A stretch of DNA of 52,112 nt from Xylophilus sp. (GTDB lineage Bacteria; Pseudomonadota; Gammaproteobacteria; Burkholderiales; Burkholderiaceae_C), in the NCBI GenBank assembly GCA_009914555.1, contig WNDY01000033.1:1-52112 (forward strand), written 5' to 3'. Of this stretch, positions 17,436-26,156 are shown piece by piece (the first letter of the stretch is position 1; every line of letters begins with the position of its first letter). The position numbers were made by a program, and so were the translations under genes. The notes under the pieces were generated by a model. That model made no database searches and was not told where the DNA came from. It saw only the letters and a list, made by a program, of their open reading frames with translations.

Positions 17436-17791
17436 CAGCCGCGCACCTGTGCGTCATAGAGCACGACCAATCCGGCTGGCGACACCGCCTTGACTGAGAT
17501 CACCGCGAAACTCTTTCCCTTCCAGGTCAGTCGGTCGCCCTGAATCGGCTGCACGCGAGGATCCATGAGCGCACGAAGGTCACCGCGCAAGATCATGGTG
17601 CCGTCGACGAGTCGATCTTCGTAGTCGATGATCGCGGCAACTGTGGGAAAAACCTGGGTGCCGCCAGGGTTGTTACCCGTGGCTGGATCGTAGGAACCAT
17701 CAACGATGCGGCTAATCGAGGCTTTGGCACCGAATCGCTTGAGCAGGCGGGAAGCAGTCGCCGCCATGGTGGCGTAGCTGAAAGCGCTCAT
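17435..17791 (-). CDS. Head closure/head-tail joining protein
   Basis: 118 residues, start ATG 17791 overlapping the preceding stop. The beta-rich part from residue 24 (ASISRIVDGSYDPATG, LRGDLRALMDPRV, GDRLTWKGKSFAVI) fits the small head-closure or stopper proteins of siphophages. The family is assigned from pattern and from its place between the connector-like gene and the tail-completion gene. Confidence 0.65.
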   Translation of the reverse strand: MSAFSYATMAATASRLLKRFGAKASISRIVDGSYDPATGNNPGGTQVFPTVAAIIDYEDRLVDGTMILRGDLRALMDPRVQPIQGDRLTWKGKSFAVISVKAVSPAGLVVLYDAQVRG

Positions 17792-18288
17792 GCGCGCACG
17801 ACCGGTATCGAGCCGGCGCCGCCGCCACGCAGAAGCGATGACAGCATGCCGTCTACCGCGGCGTACCTGACGCCCTGGCGAGCGCCATCGGAGTAGATGA
17901 CCGTGATCGGGCCCACGGTCTCTTGCTTGACCTGAGAAGCCTCGTCGGCTTGGAGGTCACCACCGATCGAGCGCACGGCCATCTCGGCGTTCGCTCGGGA
18001 TACCGCCAGGGGAATGGCGGCCATGGGGAGGGTGAAGCGAGCGACGCGCACGCAGCGGCGCGGCCAATCAAGCGCCTGCGTCGGGCTGATGCGCTCGCCC
18101 TTCCACTGGGTCCCGTATGCCGACGCCATGTAGTCGGCGCCCTTTCGCAGCGCCTGCTCCTTGGCCTGATTGTCGAGAGCGGCCCAAGCGAGATCGCCGC
18201 GAGCGGCAAAATATGCGTCAGCGTCGGCCACCGAGATATAGGCCTCGGCGTCCGCCTTGCCGGTGCCATCCTCCACGATCAGGGCCAT
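17788..18288 (-). CDS. DnaT-like/head-tail connector protein
   Basis: 166 residues. The N-terminal segment DGTGKADAEAYISVADADAYFAARG followed by W and helix-rich sequence (ALRKGADYMASAYG, WPRRCV) matches the phage family annotated as DnaT-like ssDNA-binding, which in head modules sits where adaptor proteins sit. Despite the name, a structural adaptor role between portal and tail is more likely here. ATG 18288 is four bases from the stop of the upstream gene. Confidence 0.72.
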   Translation of the reverse strand: MALIVEDGTGKADAEAYISVADADAYFAARGDLAWAALDNQAKEQALRKGADYMASAYGTQWKGERISPTQALDWPRRCVRVARFTLPMAAIPLAVSRANAEMAVRSIGGDLQADEASQVKQETVGPITVIYSDGARQGVRYAAVDGMLSSLLRGGGAGSIPVVRA

Positions 18289-18291
18289 GGA

Positions 18292-18579
18292 TCAGGCGCC
18301 AGTGCCGCCGGCTGCCTCGTCGGCGATCGCCTGGTCGTACAGTTCCTTCAGGACGACCTTGGACGCATTGCCTGCGAACTCGATATTGCGCTTGGTCAAC
18401 TCTTCCTTCAGCTGAGTCGCGTTCAACTCGGCTTCCTTGCCACCCTTCGGTGCGTCCGGGTGGACGTAGTCGGAAGGCGCAAAGGCTGCATCACGGATGC
18501 GATAGCCTTGCGCGCGAAGCTGGGCCTTTCGCTCCGGTGATACCGGGTGGGTCTCGTAAATGAACTTCTGGTCGGACAT
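18292..18579 (-). CDS. Small head-module protein with HeH/LEM-like domain
   Basis: 95 residues. The C-terminal half (LNATQLKEELTKRNIEF, then SKVVLKELYDQ) is a helix-extended-helix fold of the HeH/LEM/SAP type that binds DNA or proteins. It follows the capsid gene and its terminator. A role at the head, for instance DNA packaging or capsid decoration, is inference. Confidence 0.65.
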   Translation of the reverse strand: MSDQKFIYETHPVSPERKAQLRAQGYRIRDAAFAPSDYVHPDAPKGGKEAELNATQLKEELTKRNIEFAGNASKVVLKELYDQAIADEAAGGTGA

Positions 18580-18591
18580 AGACGTTCCTCG

Positions 18592-18616
18592 AAAAGGGGC
18601 CGGTCACCCGGCCCCT
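18592..18616 (-). terminator. Intrinsic terminator after the major capsid gene
   Basis: On the minus strand GGGGCCGG and CCGGCCCC form a strong stem with a short loop, followed by TTTTC. It lies eight bases after the capsid stop. Partial termination here would give more capsid message than downstream tail message. Confidence 0.75.
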
Positions 18617-18623
18617 CGTGGGG

Positions 18624-19607
18624 TTACTTGGCCGCGTCGCCGATGGTGATCACGCCCGCCGTCGCCTTGTAGCTGGTGGCGACCTTGTCCCAGTTGCTGC
18701 CGGTGGCGAGTTCAGCGTCGGTCGGCGACTTGCCGCCGTTCGTCTCGTCCCAGGTGTAGCCCTTGAGGCCGAGGCCGAACGTGTAGTCGACCTGCAGGGT
18801 GGTCTCGATGCGCTCCTTGCCGTTGACGGTCTGAACGTTCGAGATCACGTCGCCGGCGTCCGAAACGATCGCCGCGGAGTCGGCAAGCGAGAGCACCTTC
18901 TGCTTGGCCGGGGCGGCCGGCGTGGTCGTGGCAGCCGAGTAAAGCGCCGGGGCGTCGGTCACGATGACCGGGCGACCGAGGATGTCGACCACGTTGACCG
19001 AGCGCGAGTCGAACAAGTGGCCGGCATTGGTGATGTTCTGGCCGATCAGCTTGTGGAACATCTGGCCGGTCATGACCTGCGCCACCAGATTTCCGGAGGC
19101 GTCGCCGAACAGCGCGTGCGCGGCGTTGATCGCGACGTAATCCACGCCGCCAGTTGCCGATACGTCGTTGGTGACCGCCGACTGGTTTCTGATCGCAGCG
19201 ACGAGCGCGGCAATCGCCGTGTTCAGCTGGTCAGCCAGAAGCGCCTCGGCGAAGTTGCGCGAGGCGACCTCTATACCCTCGGCCGTCGGCTTCTGCAGCC
19301 AGGTCATCTGCGACGGCTCGTAGCGGATCGGGCCGAAGCCACCGGCGACCTTGACAGAGCTGTGCTTGAGCTGAGTCAGGTCGGTCGGGTTGGCCGTGCC
19401 GTTGGCCGCATAGCGATCGACGCGGCGCTGTGCCGAGTGGATCGCGGCGAAGAAGGATTCCTGAAGAAAGTCACCTTCGAAACCGTCGGTGGTGAGTCGG
19501 ATCGCGCCGTTGCTCGCGGCGTTGAACTTCTGGACCATCTGCGCCAGCGTCTCGATCGTCACCGGCATGATGTACTTGTTGAAAACCTGCATCTGCGACA
19601 GGGACAT
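18624..19607 (-). CDS. Major capsid protein
   Basis: A 327-residue protein directly after a scaffold-type gene, in the fixed order portal, head morphogenesis, scaffold, capsid. The sequence is typical of phage coat proteins of this size: an N-terminal helical arm (MSLSQMQVFNKYIMPVTIE), a central domain with FDSRSVNVVDILGRPVIVTD, and a final beta part (TTLQVDYTFGLGLKGYTWDE). The HK97-like fold is inferred from order and pattern, not proved. A strong GGAAACACC ribosome site precedes ATG 19607. Confidence 0.85.
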   Translation of the reverse strand: MSLSQMQVFNKYIMPVTIETLAQMVQKFNAASNGAIRLTTDGFEGDFLQESFFAAIHSAQRRVDRYAANGTANPTDLTQLKHSSVKVAGGFGPIRYEPSQMTWLQKPTAEGIEVASRNFAEALLADQLNTAIAALVAAIRNQSAVTNDVSATGGVDYVAINAAHALFGDASGNLVAQVMTGQMFHKLIGQNITNAGHLFDSRSVNVVDILGRPVIVTDAPALYSAATTTPAAPAKQKVLSLADSAAIVSDAGDVISNVQTVNGKERIETTLQVDYTFGLGLKGYTWDETNGGKSPTDAELATGSNWDKVATSYKATAGVITIGDAAK

Positions 19608-19617
19608 GGTGTTTCCT

Positions 19618-20364
19618 TTATTTCAATTCGGGGAAGCGCGACGCCACGGCGGCGGTGCGCTCGGATTTGCTGCCGCCAAGATCACCCTGCTGACGCTGGC
19701 CGCTACCGGAGCCGCCGTTGTTTCCGGCGCCCGAGCCACTCGCGCCCGTTCCCTTCAGGATCTGGTCCTTGTAGGGATAGGCTTCCACGAGTGTTTCGAG
19801 GGCTTCGTCGAAGTCGGCAAGTTCGCCGGGACGTGCGCGGGAGTAGATCTTGTTGCCTTGCGAGTCGTAGGCGACGACCTTCCCATCCTCGATCTTGTAG
19901 GCATTGCCGAAGCGTGCCTGAACGAGATCAGCGGGGATGGCGAACTTGTCGGCGATCACCTTGGAGCGGGAGAAGCTTCCGCCAATCTTTTCGGCGTAGA
20001 GCTGACCCTCGAGTTCACCGGTGCGCTTCTCTGCGTCGGCCAGCTTGGTCTCGAAGACTTTGCTGATCTCCGTCTTGACCTTGTCGATCTCGCCAGCATC
20101 CACCAGCTTCTTCGCGTCAAGGTTGGCGACCGTGTTAAGGGCCTTGATGGCCGCGGCGGGATCGTCGATGCCCTCGAAAGCCTTCAGCGCCCTCTCGGCC
20201 GCTTCCTTACCTTCGCGGTGACCCTTGGCCTCGCCGTTAAGTCGCTTGATCGTATCGACCGTAGCGACCACGTCGAAGGCGACTTCCTTGCCATCGTCGG
20301 CGATGTAGACGGGCTTTCCGTCCTGCACGATCACGTTGCCCGCTTCGTCCAGCTTCAGTTTCAT
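19618..20364 (-). CDS. Capsid scaffold protein
   Basis: Starting at ATG 20364 (MKLKLDEAGNVIVQDG), this 248-residue protein is highly charged and helical through the middle (IDKVKTEISKVFETKLADAEKR) and ends in a Gly/Ser/Gln linker (SGSGAGNNGGSGSGQRQQGD) with a short basic tail. This is the usual make-up of a scaffold, which fills the prohead and is then removed. The longer frame upstream crosses a terminator and is rejected. Confidence 0.8.
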   Translation of the reverse strand: MKLKLDEAGNVIVQDGKPVYIADDGKEVAFDVVATVDTIKRLNGEAKGHREGKEAAERALKAFEGIDDPAAAIKALNTVANLDAKKLVDAGEIDKVKTEISKVFETKLADAEKRTGELEGQLYAEKIGGSFSRSKVIADKFAIPADLVQARFGNAYKIEDGKVVAYDSQGNKIYSRARPGELADFDEALETLVEAYPYKDQILKGTGASGSGAGNNGGSGSGQRQQGDLGGSKSERTAAVASRFPELK

Positions 20365-20442
20365 TGATGGTTCCTGGGCCATCCGGCCAGTGTCTGAGCC
20401 ATCCGGCCCGTTGCGCCCTCGGCGTCCGCCGATCGGGCAAAC

Positions 20443-20468
20443 AAAAAGCCCCGCGCGGGCGGGGCTTT
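20443..20468 (-). terminator. Intrinsic terminator upstream of the scaffold gene
   Basis: Arms AGCCCCGC and GCGGGGCT, closed by a four-base loop, are followed by TTTTTG on the minus strand. It separates the terminase-portal block from the scaffold-capsid block. Confidence 0.75.
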
Positions 20469-20510
20469 GGTGTTCACAGCGGTCCCGAGCGGGTCCGCAT
20501 TGAAAATGCG

Positions 20511-20720
20511 CTATTCCATGACGCGACGCCTGCCCTGAGTCAGGCAGATGACGCAAAGCTTGCTTCGTACGTTGCCGATGCGCGCCGTGATGTACTCGGA
20601 ACCGCCGCAACTGGTGCATGACGGCATGTGCTTGTACGCCATCTTGCGGATGCGCTCGCGCTGCTTCTCAGCCGGTGTGTCGGGTGCGGGAGTTCCGTCG
20701 ATGACGCGAAATTTCGGCAT
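20511..20720 (-). CDS. Small zinc-ribbon protein in the head module
   Basis: Chosen start ATG 20720 (MPKFRVIDGTPAPDTP). The 69-residue product has two cysteine pairs, CTSCGG and CVIC, 20 residues apart, which would bind one zinc ion, and basic segments between and after them (EKQRERIRKMAYKH, GRRRV). It lies between the head morphogenesis gene and a terminator. Function is unknown; nucleic-acid or partner binding is likely. Confidence 0.68.
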   Translation of the reverse strand: MPKFRVIDGTPAPDTPAEKQRERIRKMAYKHMPSCTSCGGSEYITARIGNVRSKLCVICLTQGRRRVME

Positions 20721-20750
20721 TGTGGGATTGTTGCGCACGCGACCCGTATG

Positions 20751-21854
20751 TCAAGCGCTGGCCCTGGCGACCCTGTCCTCGAGCTGGTCAATGGAAAGCC
20801 ACCGCCCCTTGTCGTCGTAAAACTGGCTGAAATCCACCTTGCCCGCCTTGAGGAGCCGATATCGGTCCGGCCCGAGAATGTCGAGTTGGCGGGCGGCGCT
20901 CTGCCGGCCAAACCACTCCGGGTACGTCGTGTCAGCAGCCACCTGCCCGTCCATGGAGGCGCGAGTCCCGGGAGACAGGTCCTCGGCGTCGAAGCCTAGC
21001 TCACGCCACGACTTGACCACCGGCACGCTGACCGACCTGCAGCAGAAGTGAAGGCGCCCCGGCCCCTCACCCCATGGGACGCTGTGGCCTATAGGCTCAT
21101 GAGTGACCGGCGTATACCTCAGGCCGTCGCGTATCCGGCAAGGTGGGCTCGTTTTGGTGTCCAAGGTCGACACCCACGCCTCGGCCTTGATGATATCGGC
21201 GTTTGCGCTGACGACCTGCTGCCGCGCTGTCTGGGCCGTGTGGCTGACGGCGGTCTGGACGACAGCGGCCAGCTCGCGCCGGGGGCGGTTGAGCGTGCCG
21301 TCGGCGTAGCCGTTCGCCCGCGTGCCCCGAATGCTCCGGATGATGTCCGACGTCGTCTGACCTTCAACGACGCCGGCGCGGACGGCATTGCGGATCAGGG
21401 TCATTCGCCCCTCTTCCAGGCCCGCAGCCCATTCGCGTAACAGGCGTCCTTGGAAGGGACGCGCCATGGCCGCGGCGTAGACCTGGTCCGCCGACACGCG
21501 CGCGATCGGGAATCGGATGCGAACCGCTGACGGCACCGACGAGGTCAACGAGCCAAGCTGCGCCAGGACCTCTACCCGGGATAGACCCTTCAGGTCAGCC
21601 TCGAGCGCAAATTGGACGGCGGCGTATGCCTGCGAATTGAGCTGTCGTACCGATCCCAGAAGCGCATCGAGACGCTGGACCGTGAAGCTATCACGCTCCA
21701 TTCGAAGAAGCGCTTCGGCCAGCTGCGCCACGAGGCGGCTGTCGGTGCGGTTGAGCAGCGCGATCATCCGCCGCACCACGCCGTTGCTGTAGCGCAGCAG
21801 GTCGTGGGCGTGATCGATGGCCCGGTCTTGTAGGGACGCGTTGACGGCTGGCAT
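20751..21854 (-). CDS. Head morphogenesis protein (Mu gpF-like minor head protein)
   Basis: 367 residues. The C-terminal 200 residues fit the phage Mu gpF/SPP1 gp7 family: WVSTLDTKTSPPCRIRDGLR followed by GEGPGRLHFCCRSVSVPV, with the paired cysteines and the His typical of it. The N-terminal part is helical. It follows the portal gene, overlapping it by one base, which is the usual place. Such proteins enter the prohead and aid head assembly. Confidence 0.85.
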   Translation of the reverse strand: MPAVNASLQDRAIDHAHDLLRYSNGVVRRMIALLNRTDSRLVAQLAEALLRMERDSFTVQRLDALLGSVRQLNSQAYAAVQFALEADLKGLSRVEVLAQLGSLTSSVPSAVRIRFPIARVSADQVYAAAMARPFQGRLLREWAAGLEEGRMTLIRNAVRAGVVEGQTTSDIIRSIRGTRANGYADGTLNRPRRELAAVVQTAVSHTAQTARQQVVSANADIIKAEAWVSTLDTKTSPPCRIRDGLRYTPVTHEPIGHSVPWGEGPGRLHFCCRSVSVPVVKSWRELGFDAEDLSPGTRASMDGQVAADTTYPEWFGRQSAARQLDILGPDRYRLLKAGKVDFSQFYDDKGRWLSIDQLEDRVARASA

Positions 21855-23272
21855 CAGGGCATTTCTGTGCCGCCGGGACCACCCGGGCCAACCTGCCCGA
21901 TCTCACCCAGCGCCGGACCCTCGGCAGCAGCCTCGGCCGCCTCGACCTCAGGATCGATATCCGGCGACAGCACGCCGCGGCGCTGTTGCTCCCTAATCGC
22001 CGTCTGCTTCGTGATGAGTCCACCTTGCTGCATGGTGACAATGAGTTGGGCGCTAGCGTCGGTGAGGGTCGCCGCGCCGAAGTCCTTGAATAGGGTCACG
22101 CGCGGCGGATCCATCTTGGCGTACAGGCCAGCGAAGACGAACGCCTGATCAAGCGCATCCTCGAAGGATTCGACAATGCGCTGCAGGTCACATTTGTTGC
22201 CTTCGGCGTCGTTGGAGTCTTCGGTCGCCGTCCGGTGGCCGGGTTTCTGCACAAGCAGCTCGGCCCCCGTCTGGATCATCTGCTCTTCAAGTGCCTTGAT
22301 ACTGTCGGCCCCCGCAGTGATGGCAGCCCCGGTGTGCTCAACGAACTTCATCTCCGCACCGGTCGGCAGCTTCACGGCAGCCGAGACGCCAACGACGAGC
22401 TGAGTGTTCTCGTCGGCACCGATCATGGCCAGGATAGGCACACGCGCCACGTGCAGGATCGTGTCCTGGTCGCTCTGGCTCTGCCAGTGTTTAACGTTCA
22501 GGAATGCGAGGTCCAGGAGCGGCGGTCGCCCCACCATGGGCGCTACCTTCTCTCCGTAGATCGGAACGAAGGGAATGACGCTCAGGGAGGTGTCGCCGCT
22601 GGCGACAATCGACCAGATTTTTCCGTCCGCCGCCTCCCAGTGCTCCCAGTGACCTGGCGTCAGCACCCACACGCGCTCCGTCACGACCGTTCCGAAGGGG
22701 CCGTCCTCCCGCTCGTAACACTCGATGAAGCGAAGCATCGCGAGGCCACCTTTGTCGTCCAGGCGCCAGCCGAGGATCTGATCGTGCTTGACGCGCACGA
22801 AATAGGGTCGGATACCTGCGGCCCTCTCGTCAGCAATGGTTGGCGTGCCGGTGCCTGAAGCCGCGACATCCGCCGCCATGGGTACGTCTACGTAGATTCC
22901 GGCGAGGCCGTGCGCCACGATCTCGGCCATCATCTCGGCGGCGAAGACGTTCAGGCTGACTCCGTTGCGATCAATGTCGTCGAGCCACGGCTTCCACTCT
23001 TTCGCTACCTCATCCGAGGTGCCCGCTGTGGTCAGCTGTTTCGAAAATGGCTTACCCGACATGACCGACACCGTGCGCCGATAGGCGGGAAGCAACGTCG
23101 CCGACTCGATGCGAGCCTCGTAGGCTTCCTCCTCCTCGTTCGGCCACCGAGGCATGAACAGCTCGCGCCCTTCGCGCATCGCACGCGTGCCGCGCATGAG
23201 CGCCTCGGTATAGCGCCAATCGCAACGCATGTCGTTCACGACAGGAGCGCAGTGGTTTACGGCTAGGACCAT
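21854..23272 (-). CDS. Portal protein (DUF4055 family)
   Basis: 472 residues just downstream of the large terminase. The sequence matches DUF4055 portal proteins: an acidic N-terminal segment (PRWPNEEEEAYEARIESA), RTVSVMSGKPFSK, and a helical C-terminal region ending in acidic/Ala-rich then Gly/Pro-rich sequence. Twelve copies would form the vertex ring through which DNA is packaged. Start ATG 23272 lies one base after the terminase stop. Confidence 0.87.
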   Translation of the reverse strand: MVLAVNHCAPVVNDMRCDWRYTEALMRGTRAMREGRELFMPRWPNEEEEAYEARIESATLLPAYRRTVSVMSGKPFSKQLTTAGTSDEVAKEWKPWLDDIDRNGVSLNVFAAEMMAEIVAHGLAGIYVDVPMAADVAASGTGTPTIADERAAGIRPYFVRVKHDQILGWRLDDKGGLAMLRFIECYEREDGPFGTVVTERVWVLTPGHWEHWEAADGKIWSIVASGDTSLSVIPFVPIYGEKVAPMVGRPPLLDLAFLNVKHWQSQSDQDTILHVARVPILAMIGADENTQLVVGVSAAVKLPTGAEMKFVEHTGAAITAGADSIKALEEQMIQTGAELLVQKPGHRTATEDSNDAEGNKCDLQRIVESFEDALDQAFVFAGLYAKMDPPRVTLFKDFGAATLTDASAQLIVTMQQGGLITKQTAIREQQRRGVLSPDIDPEVEAAEAAAEGPALGEIGQVGPGGPGGTEMP

Positions 23273-23273
23273 T

Positions 23274-24710
23274 TCACATTCTCAAGGGTTTGACTTCGGT
23301 GATGCGCTTCACGCCAAGTACGCGATAGCGAACCATGTCGTAATCGTGATCTTCCGCAGACGAGTCCACGTCATCCTGGTCGCGCTCATCACGCGGAAGC
23401 ACCGGTAGGTGGCTTATGACGCTCCGGCAGTGCTCCATGAAGTAGATGCCAGGGCTCTCCGGTGCGTCTTTCGCAGACTCGCGCAGGCGAGAGCGGAGTA
23501 GCTCCAGGCCGTTCTTCCGGCTTCCCGGCTTCTTGTTCGACTCGGTCCACTTCACGCCAGCGTCGAGCATTTCTTTCTCGATCGTCGGCACCCCGGGATG
23601 CGTGTCCGCCGCGATCGCGTTGTCCGCTGGTCCTGGCACGGGAAGATTAGGCAGATGGCCTGACTCAACCATCTTGACCTCCCGCTCCTTGATGCCTTTT
23701 GCGACATCCCGTGGAGACATCTTCAGACCCTCGTTTGGCGCCTTCGCGCCGTACCACTCGCCGCACATGATCAGTGAGCCACGCACGGGAGCCCACTTTG
23801 CGCCACCGGGAAGGATCACCTCAGTTCCATCGGCCTCCGCCCACCAACCGACAGAGAACGGCTTGGCGCTTCCCCAGTCGAACGACCTGTCGATGTACCA
23901 GCTCGGAGGCACCGGGAACCTCGGCACGATGCAGCGATCGCTCCAGACGTCGTCCAGGGCGCCGCCGGCCACGATGTTCCAGTCGCCATTGAGCATGGCA
24001 CGCACGAGCGCAGCATTCCCGAGGCCCGCCAACCGGTCGGCGTAGTTCGGATCGTTCTCCAGGAGCGTCGGGTTATCATCCAGACGAGCCGGAATGTATT
24101 GCCGAAGAAGGCCGCCCTCCTCCTTGGGCATTTGGGTGATCGCAAGCGGTGGCGCAATGTCGACGAACCCGCCCTTGACCCAGTTGTGGCCAGGGCCACC
24201 GGGGTTTGTGCCGCCGAGCACCCGGGGGAACATCCCGCGAAATGCGTCAGGTACCTTCAGGCCACCCAAACGCAGGCGACCGCGAAGATAGCGATAGACC
24301 TTGGCCGAGAAGTGGGTCAACTCATCCATAAGCAGCACGTGGATTTCAGCGCCCTGGTACTTCAGGACGTCCTTTTCGTGCTGGCAGTGGCACAGGTGGA
24401 TCTTCGATCCATTCCAGAACTCGATGAAATTCTTGGAGAGGTTGATCTTGACGTAACCACCTTCGATGAACGGCCCGAGCAGCGCCAGGAAGCTCGTCGG
24501 TCCCTCCATGTGGTTCTTGTAGAGGTCGTCGAACAGCCTGCGGAACAGGTACACCTGCAGCCCAGGCACGTTCGCGCACCACATGATCGAGGCGACGCGG
24601 AAAAGATGGGACTTGCCTCCGCCCGCAGCTCCGCCGTAGAGAATTTCCGTGGCCGTAGACTCGAAGGCGGTCGTCTGCTTGGCGTGCAGCGCTAGATCAA
24701 GCTCCGCCAT
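23274..24710 (-). CDS. terL: Terminase large subunit
   Basis: 478 residues with an N-terminal ATPase: Walker A GGAAGGGKS at about 26-34, an adenine-binding region before it, Walker B IHVLLMDE near 128-135 and the coupling motif GGTNPGG. The C-terminal nuclease domain starts near 270 (SFDWGSAKPFSVGWW) with later acidic residues (IAADTHPG; EDHDYDMVRY). It cuts and pumps phage DNA into the prohead. Its start overlaps the small terminase gene by 14 bases. Confidence 0.95.
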   Translation of the reverse strand: MAELDLALHAKQTTAFESTATEILYGGAAGGGKSHLFRVASIMWCANVPGLQVYLFRRLFDDLYKNHMEGPTSFLALLGPFIEGGYVKINLSKNFIEFWNGSKIHLCHCQHEKDVLKYQGAEIHVLLMDELTHFSAKVYRYLRGRLRLGGLKVPDAFRGMFPRVLGGTNPGGPGHNWVKGGFVDIAPPLAITQMPKEEGGLLRQYIPARLDDNPTLLENDPNYADRLAGLGNAALVRAMLNGDWNIVAGGALDDVWSDRCIVPRFPVPPSWYIDRSFDWGSAKPFSVGWWAEADGTEVILPGGAKWAPVRGSLIMCGEWYGAKAPNEGLKMSPRDVAKGIKEREVKMVESGHLPNLPVPGPADNAIAADTHPGVPTIEKEMLDAGVKWTESNKKPGSRKNGLELLRSRLRESAKDAPESPGIYFMEHCRSVISHLPVLPRDERDQDDVDSSAEDHDYDMVRYRVLGVKRITEVKPLRM

Positions 24711-25062
24711 GATCCGATCGGGTCACCGTAAGATTGATCACCGGCAGCCCCGTACCTTTTACGTTGGCATCGATGTCGACGCTCTCCTTGGGCTTACCCC
24801 AGCCACGGTCAAGGATGGCGTTCGCCGCGCTGATGCGGTCCTTCGCCTCGATGATGGTGAGCTTCGGATTGTCTTTGTCCGGCTTGCCAACCTCTCCGTT
24901 ACAGACGGCCACCAGGGTCGCGAGAGCGTCTGCGGTGTGCTCGCGGGCGAGCTGGGCGAGGGTCTCGCCATTCGGACCCACGCGCGGCGACCGGCCGCCC
25001 GGGTTTCCCGACCTACCCTTCGCCCACGACGATCCGTTCGCCTTCTTCTTCGCGTCCGTCAT
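24697..25062 (-). CDS. Terminase small subunit-like protein (DUF5681 N-terminus)
   Basis: 121 residues. The opening WAKGRSGNPGGRS is the signature of the DUF5681 family often found immediately before large terminases. A helical region follows (LAREHTADALATLVAVC; AKDRISAANAILDRGW). By position it is the DNA-recognition subunit. It overlaps terL and is preceded by the lysis genes. Confidence 0.8.
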   Translation of the reverse strand: MTDAKKKANGSSWAKGRSGNPGGRSPRVGPNGETLAQLAREHTADALATLVAVCNGEVGKPDKDNPKLTIIEAKDRISAANAILDRGWGKPKESVDIDANVKGTGLPVINLTVTRSDHGGA

Positions 25063-25066
25063 GGGG

Positions 25067-25225
25067 TTATCGACGGGCGATGGCCGCAGGCACAGAGAGA
25101 CCGGCGGCGCGCATCTGTGCCTTGGTCGCCTCGATGTCCTTGAACAGCTCGGGACAATCGCTGAATCGCAGGCCAGACACCGCCTTACGTAGCGCCGCGA
25201 GGTGTCGCTTATGTAAATCGCTCAT
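25067..25225 (-). CDS. Small hypothetical protein between lysis genes and terminase
   Basis: Start ATG 25225 (MSDLHKRHLAALRKAVSG) overlaps the Rz stop by four bases (ATGA), so it is probably coupled. The 52-residue helical product has no recognised family. An ATG at 25276 in the same frame gives a longer form that would lie wholly within Rz and Rz1 and is less likely. Confidence 0.5.
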   Translation of the reverse strand: MSDLHKRHLAALRKAVSGLRFSDCPELFKDIEATKAQMRAAGLSVPAAIARR

Positions 25226-25460
25226 TCGCGCTCCTTGGAGAGGATGGACTGGAGTCCGCGGACTTGTGCGTCGCACTCGGCGGCGGCTCGAACAATTCGT
25301 CCCGCACTCGCCGCTCGGTCGTCGGGGGCTGCATCAGCGTCGCCGGCACGGGCGGCAATGGCGACTTCGTTGGCACGCACCTGGGTGGCCCAGCGGTCGC
25401 GCAGGCGGAGATTGCCAGCACGAAGATCAGCGGCAACACGGTCAGAATCGGCTTTGGCAC
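25209..25460 (-). CDS. Rz1: Outer-membrane spanin Rz1, embedded in Rz
   Basis: An out-of-frame gene lying almost wholly inside Rz. The 83-residue product has a lipoprotein signal (MPKPILTVLPLIFVLAISAC) and a Pro-rich mature part (KSPLPPVPATLMQPP), the classic Rz1 pattern. With Rz it would join inner and outer membranes and fuse them in the last step of lysis. It runs 13 bases past the Rz stop. Confidence 0.85.
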   Translation of the reverse strand: MPKPILTVLPLIFVLAISACATAGPPRCVPTKSPLPPVPATLMQPPTTERRVRDELFEPPPSATHKSADSSPSSPRSANERFT

Positions 25461-25704
25461 GGGCCTGGTCCTCGGTGAACTGGTGAGCCGTTATGTCGAA
25501 GGCGACAGCTTGGGCGTGATACCGATCCAGCCGGGCGGAAGCCTCTCGTGCCGCGTCCTGGGCGACACCACGTTGGTATGCGGCAAGCGCGGCGGCTCCT
25601 TCGGCAGTGGCTTGGTGATGGCCCATCGAGTAAGCGCCGACGAGCAGCGCGACACCGGCGACCCAAGCAGCAACACGGAGCGGACTCACGCGGACTTCTC
25701 GCAC
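25222..25704 (-). CDS. Rz: Inner-membrane spanin Rz-like protein
   Basis: 160 residues with an N-terminal membrane segment (VAAWVAGVALLVGAYSMG, about 11-28) and a long helical, Ala- and charge-rich periplasmic part. The lysozyme gene overlaps its start. The embedded Rz1 frame confirms the assignment. It acts with Rz1 after the wall is cut. Confidence 0.85.
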   Translation of the reverse strand: MREVRVSPLRVAAWVAGVALLVGAYSMGHHQATAEGAAALAAYQRGVAQDAAREASARLDRYHAQAVAFDITAHQFTEDQARAKADSDRVAADLRAGNLRLRDRWATQVRANEVAIAARAGDADAAPDDRAASAGRIVRAAAECDAQVRGLQSILSKERE

Positions 25705-26156
25705 AAGGCGCGCTCTTCAGCGCGGCGACGGACGAGGCCGGGCAACTGGCGGCCGGCGGCCCAGGTCCAGCGCGACAGCTCGGCGCACATACCGGCGAGG
25801 TCGCCCGCATTGGCCTTGCGCTGGAGGGTCGAGCCGCATACGAGCGGCGGACCGGCGTTGACAACTGCCGAGATCAGGGCGGCACGCTGGTTGACGCCGA
25901 GCGGTGTCACGATGCACCGGTCGATGGCATCGTTCGCCGCAGCGAGATCCTGGCGTAGGTATTCGTCGCACTGGGCACGGGTGGCGACGTCGCCGGCCTT
26001 GACGCCTTGCGTATGGCCCTCGCAGATCGTCCACGGCGCGCCCTTCGTCGACGGGTCCGGATAGGCCGCATACCTGGTGCCCTCGAAGTTCGCGACAAGG
26101 CCGCCCGCGATCGACATCGCCAGCGCCACAATGGCCGCAGCAACGCGCCCCTTCAT
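25686..26156 (-). CDS. Endolysin, GH24 lysozyme with SAR-type N-terminus
   Basis: Start ATG 26156 gives 156 residues. The first 23 (MKGRVAAAIVALAMSIAGGL and on) form a weakly hydrophobic Ala/Gly-rich segment of the signal-anchor-release kind, so export would use the Sec system and the enzyme would stay inactive until the membrane is depolarised. The catalytic triad fits Glu25 (NFEGTRY), Asp34 (AYPDP) and Thr43 (PWTICEGHT), with a short insert between Asp and Thr compared with phage 21 lysozyme. It overlaps holin and Rz genes. Confidence 0.87.
   Translation of the reverse strand: MKGRVAAAIVALAMSIAGGLVANFEGTRYAAYPDPSTKGAPWTICEGHTQGVKAGDVATRAQCDEYLRQDLAAANDAIDRCIVTPLGVNQRAALISAVVNAGPPLVCGSTLQRKANAGDLAGMCAELSRWTWAAGRQLPGLVRRRAEERALCEKSA

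Noticed and set aside
18618..20066. 482-codon plus-strand frame
   Set aside because: Shadow across the capsid and scaffold genes; crosses a terminator; Arg-rich low-quality sequence.
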